Below are positions 1-8,049 of a stretch of 64,000 bases of DNA, in pieces. Each line of letters begins with the position of its first letter. Position 1 is the stretch's first letter. The notes beneath the pieces were generated by a model. It was given only the letters and a program-made list of their open reading frames with translations, searched no databases and was not told where the DNA came from. Source of the DNA: CAYJAD01 sp964371505 (GTDB lineage Bacteria > Desulfobacterota > Desulfovibrionia > Desulfovibrionales > Desulfovibrionaceae). Location of the stretch: assembly GCA_964371505.1 (NCBI GenBank), contig CAYJNG010000001.1, positions 1 to 64,000 of the forward strand. The letters are read 5' to 3'. Position numbers and translations under genes: made by a program.

Positions 1-30
1 GTAGAAATACGTTTTTAAGTTTCAACTAAG

Positions 31-888
31 TTACGCTGTGCGCTTTTCCCAAGATTGCACTGTGTTCTTTAAAAGCATGGCAATGGTCATGGGGCCCACG
101 CCGCCAGGAACAGGGGTAATGGCGCTTGCTTTGGGGGCCACGGAGGCGTAATCCGCATCGCCCACAAGGCCGGTTTCGGTGCGATTAATGCCAACGTCAA
201 TGATAACTGCGCCTGGTTTTACCATATCTGCTGTGAGGAAGTTGGCTTTACCAAGGGCTAAGAATATGAAGTCTGCTTCGCGGCATTCTTGGGCCAAGTC
301 TGCGGTGCGGCTGTGACACATGGTCACTGTGGCATTGGCAAAGGGGCCATTTTGCGAAAGCAAGAGGGCTAAAGGACGTCCCACAATATTGGAACGGCCC
401 ACAATGACAGCTTTTTTGCCGGCAGGGGAGAGGTTATAGCGCTCTAGTAATTCCATAATGCCGGCTGGTGTGCAGGATACAAAACCCGGTAAACCTAAGG
501 AAAGGCGACCTACATTTTCAGGGTGAAAGCCATCCACGTCCTTGGCAGGGTCAATGGCAAGCAGGCATGCATCGGCATCAAGGCCCTTGGGCAGGGGCAG
601 CTGTAGTAAAATACCGTCCACATCTTCACGGGCGTTAAGTTCTGCTATAAGGCCAAGCAAAGCCTCTTGTGTGGTGTCAGCAGGAAGGCGGTGCGGCACA
701 GATATAATGCCCACGTCCGCACAGGCTTTTTCTTTGTTACGCACATATACTTGCGAAGCAGGGTCTTCCCCCACTAAAATAACCGCCAAACCAGGGGCAC
801 GTTTGCCGCCTTGCATGGCCTTTTGTACCAACTCTTGCAACTCGCCGCGTAAGGTGGCTGCTGTGGCTTTTCCGTCTATGATGGACAT
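31..888 (-). CDS. folD: Bifunctional methylenetetrahydrofolate dehydrogenase / methenyltetrahydrofolate cyclohydrolase
   Basis: FolD interconverts 5,10-methylene-, methenyl- and 10-formyl-tetrahydrofolate using NADP, feeding purine and formyl-Met synthesis in the cytoplasm. The product has 285 residues, normal for the family. Visible family motifs are the N-terminal LVGEDPASQVYVRNKEKAC segment with the catalytic Lys, the LLQLPLP segment, the nucleotide-binding VIVGRSNIVGRP loop and the C-terminal TPVPGGVGPMT signature. I chose the ATG at 888 because GGAGACACT lies just upstream; a longer reading from 1029 would add 47 unconserved residues spanning a hairpin. It lies downstream of eno on the same strand, with a 323-base gap that holds two stem-loops. 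Confidence 0.97.
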   Translation of the reverse strand: MSIIDGKATAATLRGELQELVQKAMQGGKRAPGLAVILVGEDPASQVYVRNKEKACADVGIISVPHRLPADTTQEALLGLIAELNAREDVDGILLQLPLPKGLDADACLLAIDPAKDVDGFHPENVGRLSLGLPGFVSCTPAGIMELLERYNLSPAGKKAVIVGRSNIVGRPLALLLSQNGPFANATVTMCHSRTADLAQECREADFIFLALGKANFLTADMVKPGAVIIDVGINRTETGLVGDADYASVAPKASAITPVPGGVGPMTIAMLLKNTVQSWEKRTA

Positions 889-928
889 AGTGTCTCCGTT
901 ATATTTTTTAAGTTTACTTGCTTTGTGT

Positions 929-982
929 GGGGGGAAAGGAGAATCCTTTTGTGAGTGATAAAAAGGGTTCTCCTTTCTCCCC
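929..982. repeat. Purine/pyrimidine-armed stem-loop between eno and folD
   Basis: A 22-base arm (929-950, G/A-rich 5' half) pairs with 961-982 with only two mismatches, around a 10-base loop. No T-run follows on the minus strand, so it is not a textbook rho-independent terminator. The sub-motif GGAGAATCCTTTT recurs, one base shorter, in the stem-loop at 10432-10472. The gap 889-1211 holds this and a second stem-loop; I see no gene there. Confidence 0.6.
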
Positions 983-1159
983 ACGCTGCTACCTTTCTCA
1001 AAACGCGCTTTAGGGAAAGGCGTTATCAAATGCGTTATTACATGTCTTTGGTTGTTGAATCTTTATGGGGGTACTTTTAGGCTTTTATTCTACATTTTCA
1101 TGTGCCGTAATTTTTCCAAAGACAGATGACTTCACCATAAGCTTTTTTGAAAGTAGAGG

Positions 1160-1192
1160 GGGGAAACCTTTCTGTTATAAAAAGGTTTCCCC
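1160..1192. terminator. Stem-loop directly after eno
   Basis: GGGGAAACCTTT at 1160-1171 pairs perfectly with AAAGGTTTCCCC at 1181-1192 over a 9-base loop. It sits about 20 bases beyond the eno stop codon in the direction of eno transcription, as a 3'-end structure would. The run following the stem on the minus strand is only weakly T-rich, so it may act as an RNA-stabilising or processing hairpin and allow readthrough into folD. Confidence 0.5.
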
Positions 1193-1211
1193 AAAAAGCT
1201 TATTATATCTT

Positions 1212-2507
1212 TTAGTCTTCGTTTAAAGCAAAGTATTCAGCCATCATGGGGCCAAAGTAGGTGGAGCTTTCGTCTAACTCTTCTTCAATGCGTAAGAGTT
1301 GGTTATACTTGGCTGTGCGGTCAGAACGGCATAGGGAGCCAGTTTTGATTTGGCCAGCATTAACACCCACAGCAAGGTCAGCAATGAAGGAATCTTCCGT
1401 TTCACCGGAGCGGTGAGAGATAACGGTGGTGTACGCTGCTTCTTTTGCCATTTCAATGGTGTCCATGGTTTCTGTAAGCGTACCAATTTGGTTAAGCTTT
1501 ATGAGGATGGAGTTACCCACGCCTTCAGAAATACCTTCGGCTAAGATGTCAGAGTTGGTAACAAAAATATCGTCACCTACCAACTGAATGTTTTCACCCA
1601 TGCTGGAGCTGAGCATGCGCCAGCCGTCCCAATCGGATTCGGCAAGGCCGTCTTCAATGGAGATGAGGGGGTATTTTTCGGTGAATTCTGCAAGCCAGTT
1701 CACCATTTCTTCATTTTCAAAGGTTTTATTTTCACCGGCAAGAATGTACTTGCCGTCTTTGTAAAATTCAGAAGCTGCAGCGTCAATGGCAAGAGCAATT
1801 TCGCTACCGGGAATATAGCCGGCCTCTTCAATGGCGCGCATGATATACTCAAAAGCTTGGTCGTGATTTTTAAGGTTGGGGGCAAAGCCGCCTTCATCAC
1901 CCACGCTGGTCACATGGCCATCGGCTGCCAAAAGAGCACGTAAGGTATGGAATACTTCAGCGCCCATGCGTAAGGCATCGCGGAAGGTATAAGCGCCCAC
2001 AGGCATAATCATAAACTCTTGAATATCAAGATTATTAGGAGCATGCGCACCGCCATTGATGATGTTCATCATGGGTACAGGCAATACTTTAGCATTGATG
2101 CCACCAAGGTATTGATACAAAGGCAATCCTAAAAAGCCAGAAGCTGCACGAGCCGTGGCCATGGATACGCCAAGCATGGCATTGGCGCCAAGGCGAGATT
2201 TGTTATCGGTACCGTCAAGGTCAATGAGGGCATTATCAAGCTGCACTTGGCGCAAAGCGTCAAGGCCAATGATGTTTTCGGCAATTTCGCCGTTCACATG
2301 ATCCACAGCTTTTTGTACGCCTTTGCCTTTGTAGCGGGCTTTATCGCCGTCGCGCATTTCAAGGGCTTCGCGGGAACCGGTGGATGCGCCGGAAGGCACA
2401 GCCGCACGGCCTATGTGTCCGGATTCTAAGTTAACTTCTACTTCCACGGTGGGATTGCCGCGGGAGTCAATGATTTCACGGGCAAGAACAGATACAATGG
2501 TGCTCAT
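1212..2507 (-). CDS. eno: Enolase (phosphopyruvate hydratase)
   Basis: Enolase converts 2-phosphoglycerate to phosphoenolpyruvate with Mg2+ in glycolysis and gluconeogenesis. The 431-residue length is canonical. The sequence shows the N-terminal AREIIDSRGNPTVEVEV motif, the flexible-loop PSGASTGSREA segment, the metal-binding Asp/Glu positions in SIEDGL and GDD, and the SHRSGETED loop near the C-terminus. The ATG at 2507 is preceded on the minus strand by TTAGGAGACGCC, a good ribosome binding site. The upstream gene coaX ends 50 bases away on the same strand and folD follows, so coaX-eno-folD may be co-transcribed. Confidence 0.99.
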   Translation of the reverse strand: MSTIVSVLAREIIDSRGNPTVEVEVNLESGHIGRAAVPSGASTGSREALEMRDGDKARYKGKGVQKAVDHVNGEIAENIIGLDALRQVQLDNALIDLDGTDNKSRLGANAMLGVSMATARAASGFLGLPLYQYLGGINAKVLPVPMMNIINGGAHAPNNLDIQEFMIMPVGAYTFRDALRMGAEVFHTLRALLAADGHVTSVGDEGGFAPNLKNHDQAFEYIMRAIEEAGYIPGSEIALAIDAAASEFYKDGKYILAGENKTFENEEMVNWLAEFTEKYPLISIEDGLAESDWDGWRMLSSSMGENIQLVGDDIFVTNSDILAEGISEGVGNSILIKLNQIGTLTETMDTIEMAKEAAYTTVISHRSGETEDSFIADLAVGVNAGQIKTGSLCRSDRTAKYNQLLRIEEELDESSTYFGPMMAEYFALNED

Positions 2508-2557
2508 GGCGTCTCCTAAGGTTTGTCTGTGGTCAAGTGTTGTGTATAAAGGGCTTG

Positions 2558-3337
2558 CTAGCGTGTATAATACAACTGGCGCAAGCCATCTAAAATTAAA
2601 TTGGGTAATACCGAATCAAAGCATTGGCTAACCCTAGAAATATCTTTGGCAAAACCGCCCGTACCCATAATGTGTACAGGCCCTTGCATTTGCTTGGCAA
2701 GGCGCGCAGTGAGCCCTTCTACCATGGCGGCAAAGCCGAATAAAATACCGTGCTGCATGCTAGAGGCTGTATCTCTGCCGGGCACAGGCTCGGTGTCGGT
2801 GGTGTCAAGGTTAATGCGCGGTAATTTGGCAGCGCGTGAGCTTAAGGCTGTGGCTGCCGTATGTACACCGGGGAAAATAATACCCCCAAGATAGTCATTG
2901 TGGGTGAGGCAGTCAAAAGTTGTGGCTGTGCCAAAATCTACCACAATGAGCGAAGGCGCTTGTGGTAGTAGCTGACGCGCGGCATAGGCGCAAATAAGCC
3001 TATCTGCCCCCACTTCGCTGGGCTTATTGTAGCAATTATTTAAAGGGACTGGTATGTCATGTGGTACTTGCAAAAAAGGAGCACCCACAAAGCGCGCGCA
3101 AGCTTCTTTAGCTAGCGGCGTCATGCTGGGCACCACAGAAGAGCAGACGCAAGCTTCAATGCTTTCTTTACGTATAAGTGCATGCTGCAATAAAGTGTGC
3201 AAGTTTAGACCCAGACTGTCAGCTGTTTGCTCGGCGTCTGTTCGTAAGGTATAGGTGGTCACAAGGCCGCCCTCATGGGCAATCCCCACCTTAATGGAAG
3301 TATTGCCAATATCAAAGAGAAGAATTTGGCTTTGCAT
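2558..3337 (-). CDS. coaX: Type III pantothenate kinase
   Basis: CoaX phosphorylates pantothenate in the first step of coenzyme A synthesis; the type III enzyme is insensitive to CoA feedback and needs a monovalent cation. The product has 259 residues. It opens with the ASKHA-fold phosphate-1 motif DIGNTSIKVG, then carries GADRLICAYAA and the phosphate-2 motif DFGTATTFD, with a GTGGFA motif near the C-terminus. All three define the type III family and are absent from CoaA and type II enzymes. It starts at ATG 3337 and is divergent from the small HTH gene at 3464. It lies directly upstream of eno. Confidence 0.95.
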   Translation of the reverse strand: MQSQILLFDIGNTSIKVGIAHEGGLVTTYTLRTDAEQTADSLGLNLHTLLQHALIRKESIEACVCSSVVPSMTPLAKEACARFVGAPFLQVPHDIPVPLNNCYNKPSEVGADRLICAYAARQLLPQAPSLIVVDFGTATTFDCLTHNDYLGGIIFPGVHTAATALSSRAAKLPRINLDTTDTEPVPGRDTASSMQHGILFGFAAMVEGLTARLAKQMQGPVHIMGTGGFAKDISRVSQCFDSVLPNLILDGLRQLYYTR

Positions 3338-3398
3338 AACTGTCCTGAAAGGCTTAATATAGCGTTAACGTTCAGAGGTAACTATGCCAGAAAAATGC

Positions 3399-3427
3399 TT
3401 GACGTACAAGCAGAAAATTTGTAATTG
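3399..3427 (+). promoter_or_regulatory. Sigma-70-type promoter for the small HTH gene
   Basis: TTGACG (3399-3404), a 17-base spacer and TAATTG (3422-3427) form a good -35/-10 pair 37 bases before the ATG at 3464. The region lies between divergent genes (coaX leftward, the HTH gene rightward). Prediction from sequence only. Confidence 0.55.
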
Positions 3428-3463
3428 AGAATTTATCTTAATAAGCATTCCTTGGAGGAAATC

Positions 3464-3646
3464 ATGCAAGACCAAGTATTAAAAGCCATGCAAGATGCCG
3501 GTAAGCCTGTACGCCCCGGTGATATAGCCAAAGCCTTAAATATGGACAGTAAAGATGTTTCTAAGCATATAGCTGAACTTAAGAAAGGCAATAAAGTGCA
3601 TTCACCTAAGCGCTGCTACTATGCAGCAGGCCCCGCACCCGAATAG
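3464..3646 (+). CDS. Small winged-helix / MarR-like DNA-binding protein
   Basis: A 60-residue protein that is essentially one helix-turn-helix domain. AMQDAGKPVRPGDIAKAL forms helix 1 to 2, MDSKDVSKHIAELKKGNKV gives the turn and recognition helix, and SPKRCYYA looks like the beta-wing. The ATG at 3464 is used because GGAGGAA lies 5 bases upstream; an in-frame TTG at 3425 would run back into the promoter. It is followed immediately by a strong terminator, so it is monocistronic. Similar tiny single-domain proteins occur in Desulfovibrio relatives, as far as I recall. Its target is unknown; it could be a regulator or a nucleoid-type protein. Confidence 0.8.
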   Translation: MQDQVLKAMQDAGKPVRPGDIAKALNMDSKDVSKHIAELKKGNKVHSPKRCYYAAGPAPE

Positions 3647-3656
3647 TAGTAAAAAC

Positions 3657-3684
3657 GAGCCCTTTTTTTTTAAGGGCTTTTTTT
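3657..3684 (+). terminator. Rho-independent terminator after the HTH gene
   Basis: GAGCCCTT pairs with AAGGGCTT across a T-rich loop and is followed by a run of seven or more T at 3678-3684. It lies 11 bases after the stop codon of the 60-residue HTH gene. Confidence 0.85.
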
Positions 3685-3712
3685 ATACGCAAAAAACACC
3701 TAAGGAGCTTTT

Positions 3713-4054
3713 ATGTCGCAAACATTACACATTTTGTGGGTCAATGATAATCCAGTCACGGCAGAGCTTATGGTTTTTATGTATGCCACCAATTCCTTGC
3801 GTAAAGGCTGGTGGGATGAGGTGCATCTTATAGTGTGGGGTTCTACAGCTAAGCTTTTATGCGAAAACACGCGCATGCAAGAGCTTTTGCGTGAGTTTCA
3901 AGCTGAAGGCGGAACCGTATCAGCCTGCCGCGCTTGCGCGGAAAAATTGGATAAAGTGGCTGAGCTTGAAGCCATGGAAGATGTGGAAGTGCTCTTTATG
4001 GGGCAGCCCTTAACACATATTATAAAGGGTGATGATAAACTTATTACGCTATAG
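3713..4054 (+). CDS. DsrE-like family protein
   Basis: A 113-residue soluble protein of the DsrE/YchN-like fold. The N-terminal beta-strand LHILWVNDNPVTAELMVFMY, the central VHLIVWGSTAKLL strand with a small-residue turn, and the CRACAEKL motif are typical of DsrE-like proteins; the C-terminus carries a beta-strand VEVLFMGQPLT. DsrE relatives handle protein-bound sulfane sulfur, with Cys as sulfur carrier; here Cys residues occur at SACRACAEK. AAGGAG precedes the ATG at 3713. It is transcribed alone, bounded by terminators on both sides. A role in sulfur relay is inferred from family; redox sensing is an alternative. Confidence 0.8.
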   Translation: MSQTLHILWVNDNPVTAELMVFMYATNSLRKGWWDEVHLIVWGSTAKLLCENTRMQELLREFQAEGGTVSACRACAEKLDKVAELEAMEDVEVLFMGQPLTHIIKGDDKLITL

Positions 4055-4071
4055 TGTTTATCAGAAGGCAT

Positions 4072-4106
4072 AAAAAAACCTCATTGTACGCAATGAGGTT
4101 TTTTTT
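4072..4106. terminator. Bidirectional terminator
   Basis: AACCTCATTG at 4077-4086 pairs perfectly with CAATGAGGTT at 4091-4100 around TACG. An A-run lies on the left and a T-run on the right, so it can terminate the DsrE-like gene on plus and the convergent 4122-5114 gene on minus. Confidence 0.9.
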
Positions 4107-4121
4107 AATATGGGGTGTTTT

Positions 4122-5114
4122 TTATACGCCGTTTACAATGAGCGTTTGATGTACAATAAGCGTAGTGTCACTTTCGCTATGGGTGTATTCGGTAAAGCTT
4201 GCGTTGGTGTTTTGTGCATGCCAGCCTTGGCTTAGGCTGATGCTGCCATCGGTATTTTTTGTGATGCCCACTTCATACAGCACATCTTGCACGTTCTCTC
4301 CGGGCAAGTTATCCCCTATGACAGCCATTTCCATGTGGCCATCTTGGCTATGGCTAAACATGTCTTTAACAGAGCTTAGGCTGTTTTTGGTGCCTAGCAA
4401 AACGTCCAAATCATCTGTGCTGTGCTGCAGGGGCTCATCGTACGCGGCATCGTCCACAAAAATACCATCAAAATCCATGAAAACCATATCCTCTCCGGCC
4501 TCGGCATGTGGGCGTGTGGCAGTAAGGTCAGAATTTTCTAAGCTAAAGAGGTCTTCGGCTTCGGCAAAGGTGTCTTCATCGTGCAAAAAAGTGTAGGATG
4601 AATCAAAAAAAATATCGTCATTGCCGTACTCTATATGCAAATCTCCTTCTTGCAGGGCGCTTAGCTCGTCAAAGCTTTCCGCAGCGGCCATGGCGTCGGG
4701 AGTAAATGTTTTTTCTTTCATAATAAGCTCATCTTCAGGATCTGCTGCCAGCGTGGGCGAAAGTGCTTGCGGCTCCAAGTGGGCAGTCCTTAATGGTATA
4801 TTGGCATGTAAGAGTAGAGTATCGCTACCGGAAATATGGTCATCCATACGAGCAAAAAAATCTTCATAAGGGAGTACATCTTGCGGCAAATAAAAGAGCG
4901 GTGAAGCTTCAGAGCTTTCCGTGCCGTAAAAATTTGTGATTGTAATGCGTGCGCCATCGTCAAAGGTAAATATAAAGCTGGCGCCGTCTTTGCTTGGGGT
5001 GGCTTGTGAAGTGTCAAATTGTATGACAAAACGCGAACCAGCCTGTGCATTAACGGTTATATGCTCACCGGCTTTAGGTTTTTCTAAAACGATATCTGCC
5101 ACATGCCTACTCAC
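4122..5114 (-). CDS. Short protein with an adhesin-type (T1SS retention-module-like) N-terminus
   Basis: A 330-residue acidic protein with no signal peptide. Residues 5-90 (DIVLEKPKAGEHITVNA, then an FDDGARITITNFY strand pattern) resemble the N-terminal segment found on very large type-I-secreted adhesins of Desulfovibrio relatives. The middle is Asp/Glu-rich low complexity, and the last 60 residues are beta-rich (DVLYEVGITKNTDGSISLSQ). Giant adhesins run to thousands of residues, so this looks like a shortened or stand-alone form. The first codon is GTG with a poor ribosome binding site; a second GTG four codons on (5102) gives the more family-like start M-ADIVLEKP. No secretion genes are adjacent. 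The family assignment is from memory of sequence patterns, and the function is unknown. Confidence 0.6.
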   Translation of the reverse strand: MSRHVADIVLEKPKAGEHITVNAQAGSRFVIQFDTSQATPSKDGASFIFTFDDGARITITNFYGTESSEASPLFYLPQDVLPYEDFFARMDDHISGSDTLLLHANIPLRTAHLEPQALSPTLAADPEDELIMKEKTFTPDAMAAAESFDELSALQEGDLHIEYGNDDIFFDSSYTFLHDEDTFAEAEDLFSLENSDLTATRPHAEAGEDMVFMDFDGIFVDDAAYDEPLQHSTDDLDVLLGTKNSLSSVKDMFSHSQDGHMEMAVIGDNLPGENVQDVLYEVGITKNTDGSISLSQGWHAQNTNASFTEYTHSESDTTLIVHQTLIVNGV

Positions 5115-5293
5115 TTATGGTATCTATCTATGGTGCCTGCTGTGTTCATGCTACTATTAATGATACACAGCATCTGGCTATGAATTATGCCTAATAGGTA
5201 AGGGTGTCAAGCAGAAGCTGAGTTTGGCGGCAAAAAAATGAATTTTATAAACTGATTATGAATTTGACTATCAAATTGTGGCAGCAGGTTTTG

Positions 5294-6058
5294 CTATGGT
5301 TGAAGAGTACTACCCAAAACATGGGAGCAAAGTACGGTAAATACGCCTTGCTCGTCACTTTTACACAGGCTTATGTGGGCACAGCTTAACGTAGCAAAGG
5401 ATGGGCGTAAAAAATCCTCTAATGCACTTTGCAAAGAAGCGTTTTTTGCTTGGCAAACAAGCTTTTGAGCCGGGGAAGCCTTGCTGTCCATCTTTTCAGC
5501 TTGGCATAATGTAATATGAAATACAAATTCGTCGCATACGTAAGGGTAGCCAAAGCGCTCCACGTATTCTTGTTGGCGTGTAGTAAGCCCTTTGGCTAGA
5601 CGATTTGCCTTAGATTCGGCAGAAAGCGGCTCGCGAAATGGTTCAAAATCCAAAACAGCATTTTGAGCTAAAGCGTGAATGCATGCAGGCACGCCATGGC
5701 TATGGGGCTTAAGCGCAAAAAAAGAGCCTAAACGCTCCACGCGCCACCCTGCTGGAGAGCATGGCTGTGCTTTTTGGGCAAAGGAGGCAAAGGCAGTGAG
5801 TAAATCCTTTTCACTGTAGTTTTCCGCAAGGTGAAAGGGCGGCTTAAGCGTAGCGTGTAGGCCGTATTTTCGCGCATCCATGGTACGTTCGAACCATGTT
5901 TCAGCGCTCATGGGTACTTTTTGTAGCTTTTGCAAAAAGCTGGCAGGTGTGGGGATGCTTTGCCCTGTGTAAATATCACGCCCTAAAAGCTGCGAGCCAA
6001 GGGTGTTTAGGGTGCCCCCTTGCGGAGGCACAAAGTAAATGGCGTAACGCGTTTTCAT
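5294..6058 (-). CDS. DUF1045 phosphonate-operon protein (2H phosphoesterase-like)
   Basis: A 254-residue protein of the DUF1045 family regularly encoded in C-P lyase operons. It carries the two paired 2H-phosphoesterase motifs, HATLKPPF with His68 and HITL with His181, so a cyclic phosphodiester or phospho-ribosyl substrate is likely. The N-terminal RYAIYFVPP and the DEFVFHITLC region match the family pattern. Its ATG overlaps the phnM stop codon by one base (TAATG), so the two are translationally coupled. It is the last gene of the phnC-phnE-phnM block. Exact reaction not established; by analogy it may take part in ribosyl-phosphate intermediate handling. Confidence 0.88.
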   Translation of the reverse strand: MKTRYAIYFVPPQGGTLNTLGSQLLGRDIYTGQSIPTPASFLQKLQKVPMSAETWFERTMDARKYGLHATLKPPFHLAENYSEKDLLTAFASFAQKAQPCSPAGWRVERLGSFFALKPHSHGVPACIHALAQNAVLDFEPFREPLSAESKANRLAKGLTTRQQEYVERFGYPYVCDEFVFHITLCQAEKMDSKASPAQKLVCQAKNASLQSALEDFLRPSFATLSCAHISLCKSDEQGVFTVLCSHVLGSTLQP

Positions 6059-7182
6059 TATAAAACCTGTTTGCCTTCACGCCATACAGCACGTACCACG
6101 GGTACATTATCCACTAAGCGTACGCGCACAGCGTCGGCTCTTTTGCCTGCGAGTAATTGCCCGCGATCGGTAAGCCCCACGGTTTCTGCAGGTGTTTTGG
6201 TAATGGTGTGTAAGGCACGGGCCAAGGGTAGGCCGGCTTCTTGGTGTAGCATGAAGGCTGCGTGTAATAAGCTTGCCGGCATATAGTCGGAAGAGAAAAT
6301 GTCTAATAGGCCGGCTTTAGCCAATTCCATGGCAGCCACATTGCCAGAATGCGAGCCGCCGCGCACAATATTGGGGGCGCCCATAATAATGGCTTGGCCT
6401 AAAGCACGGGCTTCGCGTGCTGCTTCAAGGGTGGTGGGAAATTCTGAAATACGCACGCCATGGGCAGCGCTGTCATGCACTTGATCCACGGTGGTATCAT
6501 CGTGGCTGGCAAGGGTGTAACCTTGCTCTTTACAAATTTGCACCACACTTTTTTTATGTTTATCCACGTTTTTTTCTTGCAGATTTTTTAAGTTTTGTAT
6601 GCGCTCTTCCACCACAGCATCGGGCATGTCTAAAAGGTCAGAGTAACGCTTATAGGCCTCAAGGCTACGCCATTGGCGTTGGCCTGGGGTATGATCCATA
6701 ACAGAAACTAAGCGCAAGTTTTTATGCCCCACCAGTGGCTCTACGCATTGCATAAGGTGGTCGCCTGCCAATTCGCAGCGCAAGTGTAAAAAGTGCTCCG
6801 CGCGGAAAAGATCCTGCTTTTCCCCTTGTTCTAAAGCGCCAAGGCTAATGTCAAAAAGTTCATTGCGCATATGCTTGCCATAGGGTTCGCCCACAGTAAT
6901 GGCGTCAAACACTGTGGTAACGCCGGAGCTAATCATATGCATATCGTGCGCAATGGCGGCAGAAATGCCGTGCGGCCAGCTTACGCCGGTGCGTGGTATA
7001 AAGTGCTTTTCAAGGTTGTCGGTATGCAGTTCCACAAGACCGGGGATGAGATAATCCCCTTCAAGGTCGATGCATTGTGCTTGATCATGCATAGCGTCTT
7101 CGGCCACAAAGGCACCGTTAAAGCACAGGGTATTTACTTCTTCTTCTCCGGCAAAAATATGCCCATTGGTAAAGCGAATCAT
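6058..7182 (-). CDS. phnM: Alpha-D-ribose 1-methylphosphonate 5-triphosphate diphosphatase
   Basis: PhnM removes diphosphate from the ribosyl-phosphonate triphosphate made by PhnGHIL, giving the substrate of the C-P lyase PhnJ. The 374-residue protein belongs to the amidohydrolase superfamily: the metal motif appears as GLVELHTDNLEKHF, followed by the conserved PRTGVSWP, an ASHDD segment and FSSDYMPASLL near the C-terminus, all typical of PhnM. The ATG at 7182 has AGAGGATAC upstream. It lies 12 bases after phnE and overlaps the DUF1045 gene by one base, so all form one transcription unit with phnC. Confidence 0.96.
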   Translation of the reverse strand: MIRFTNGHIFAGEEEVNTLCFNGAFVAEDAMHDQAQCIDLEGDYLIPGLVELHTDNLEKHFIPRTGVSWPHGISAAIAHDMHMISSGVTTVFDAITVGEPYGKHMRNELFDISLGALEQGEKQDLFRAEHFLHLRCELAGDHLMQCVEPLVGHKNLRLVSVMDHTPGQRQWRSLEAYKRYSDLLDMPDAVVEERIQNLKNLQEKNVDKHKKSVVQICKEQGYTLASHDDTTVDQVHDSAAHGVRISEFPTTLEAAREARALGQAIIMGAPNIVRGGSHSGNVAAMELAKAGLLDIFSSDYMPASLLHAAFMLHQEAGLPLARALHTITKTPAETVGLTDRGQLLAGKRADAVRVRLVDNVPVVRAVWREGKQVL

Positions 7183-7194
7183 ATGTATCCTCTA

Positions 7195-8004
7195 TTAAAT
7201 AAATCGTTTGCGTAAAAGCTGTGAAAGTAAGTCAAAAACGATGACCACGGCGATGATAATGGCCATAACGGCTGCTGTTTGCGCAAAGGCAAAGCCGCGA
7301 ATAAGTTCCCATAAAAGAACACCAATGCCGCCGGCGCCCACCATACCTACAACGGTGGCAGAACGTATGTTGGACTCAAAGCGGTATAAGGCATAGGAAA
7401 TCCAGAGGGGGAATACTTGTGGTATGACGCCAAAGATAACTTCTTCTAGCCAAGAGGCACCGGTGGCGCGAATGCCTTCCACGGGTTGCGGATCCACCGC
7501 TTCCACCGCTTCTGAAAAAAGCTTAGCCAAAACGCCTGTGGTATGGACAAAAAGTGCCAATACGCCGGCAAAGGGGCCAAGGCCTACAGAAACCACGAAA
7601 ATCATGGCAAAAACCATTTCATTAATGGCGCGTGCTGCGTCCATAAGGCGGCGCACAGGCTGAAAAATCCACCAAGGAACCACATTTTCTGAGCTTAAAA
7701 TACCCAAGGGCACCGCAAAAATGATGGCTAAGACGGAGCCCCATAGGGCAATTTGAATGGTGACGAGCATTTCTTGCATGTAAATGCGCCAGTCGGTAAA
7801 ATCGGGAGGGAAAAAATCTTTAGCAAAGTTTGCCATGTTTCCTGCATCATTAAGTAAGGCCATGGGGCGAATTTCTGCCCCCTCATAGGCCCATGCTAAA
7901 ACTGCGAGAAAAATACCCCAAGCCACGTAGGTGAAAAGGGAGGTTTTCGCCGGCTTTTGGGGTGTCATGGGCGCCGCGGGGGCGCTGTGAGGTATTGCGG
8001 TCAT
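7195..8004 (-). CDS. phnE: Phosphonate ABC transporter permease
   Basis: Inner-membrane permease for phosphonate or phosphate-ester import. The 269-residue product has about six hydrophobic segments and the EAA-loop region EGIRATGASWLEEVIFGVIP expected in BPD-type permeases, followed by the PhnE-typical ESNIRSATVVGMVGAGGIG. I prefer the ATG at 8004, which has AAAGAGAACAAC upstream, over the one six codons earlier at 8022. It lies 45 bases after phnC and 12 before phnM. Canonical operons place phnD, the periplasmic binding protein, next to this gene; none is present here. Confidence 0.94.
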   Translation of the reverse strand: MTAIPHSAPAAPMTPQKPAKTSLFTYVAWGIFLAVLAWAYEGAEIRPMALLNDAGNMANFAKDFFPPDFTDWRIYMQEMLVTIQIALWGSVLAIIFAVPLGILSSENVVPWWIFQPVRRLMDAARAINEMVFAMIFVVSVGLGPFAGVLALFVHTTGVLAKLFSEAVEAVDPQPVEGIRATGASWLEEVIFGVIPQVFPLWISYALYRFESNIRSATVVGMVGAGGIGVLLWELIRGFAFAQTAAVMAIIIAVVIVFDLLSQLLRKRFI

Positions 8005-8049
8005 GTTGTTCTCTTTGTGCATACTATTTCGGGGATGTATAAATGAGCC

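Noticed and set aside
3425..3463. TTG start of the small HTH gene
   Set aside because: It overlaps the promoter -10 region, while ATG 3464 has a strong GGAGG site.
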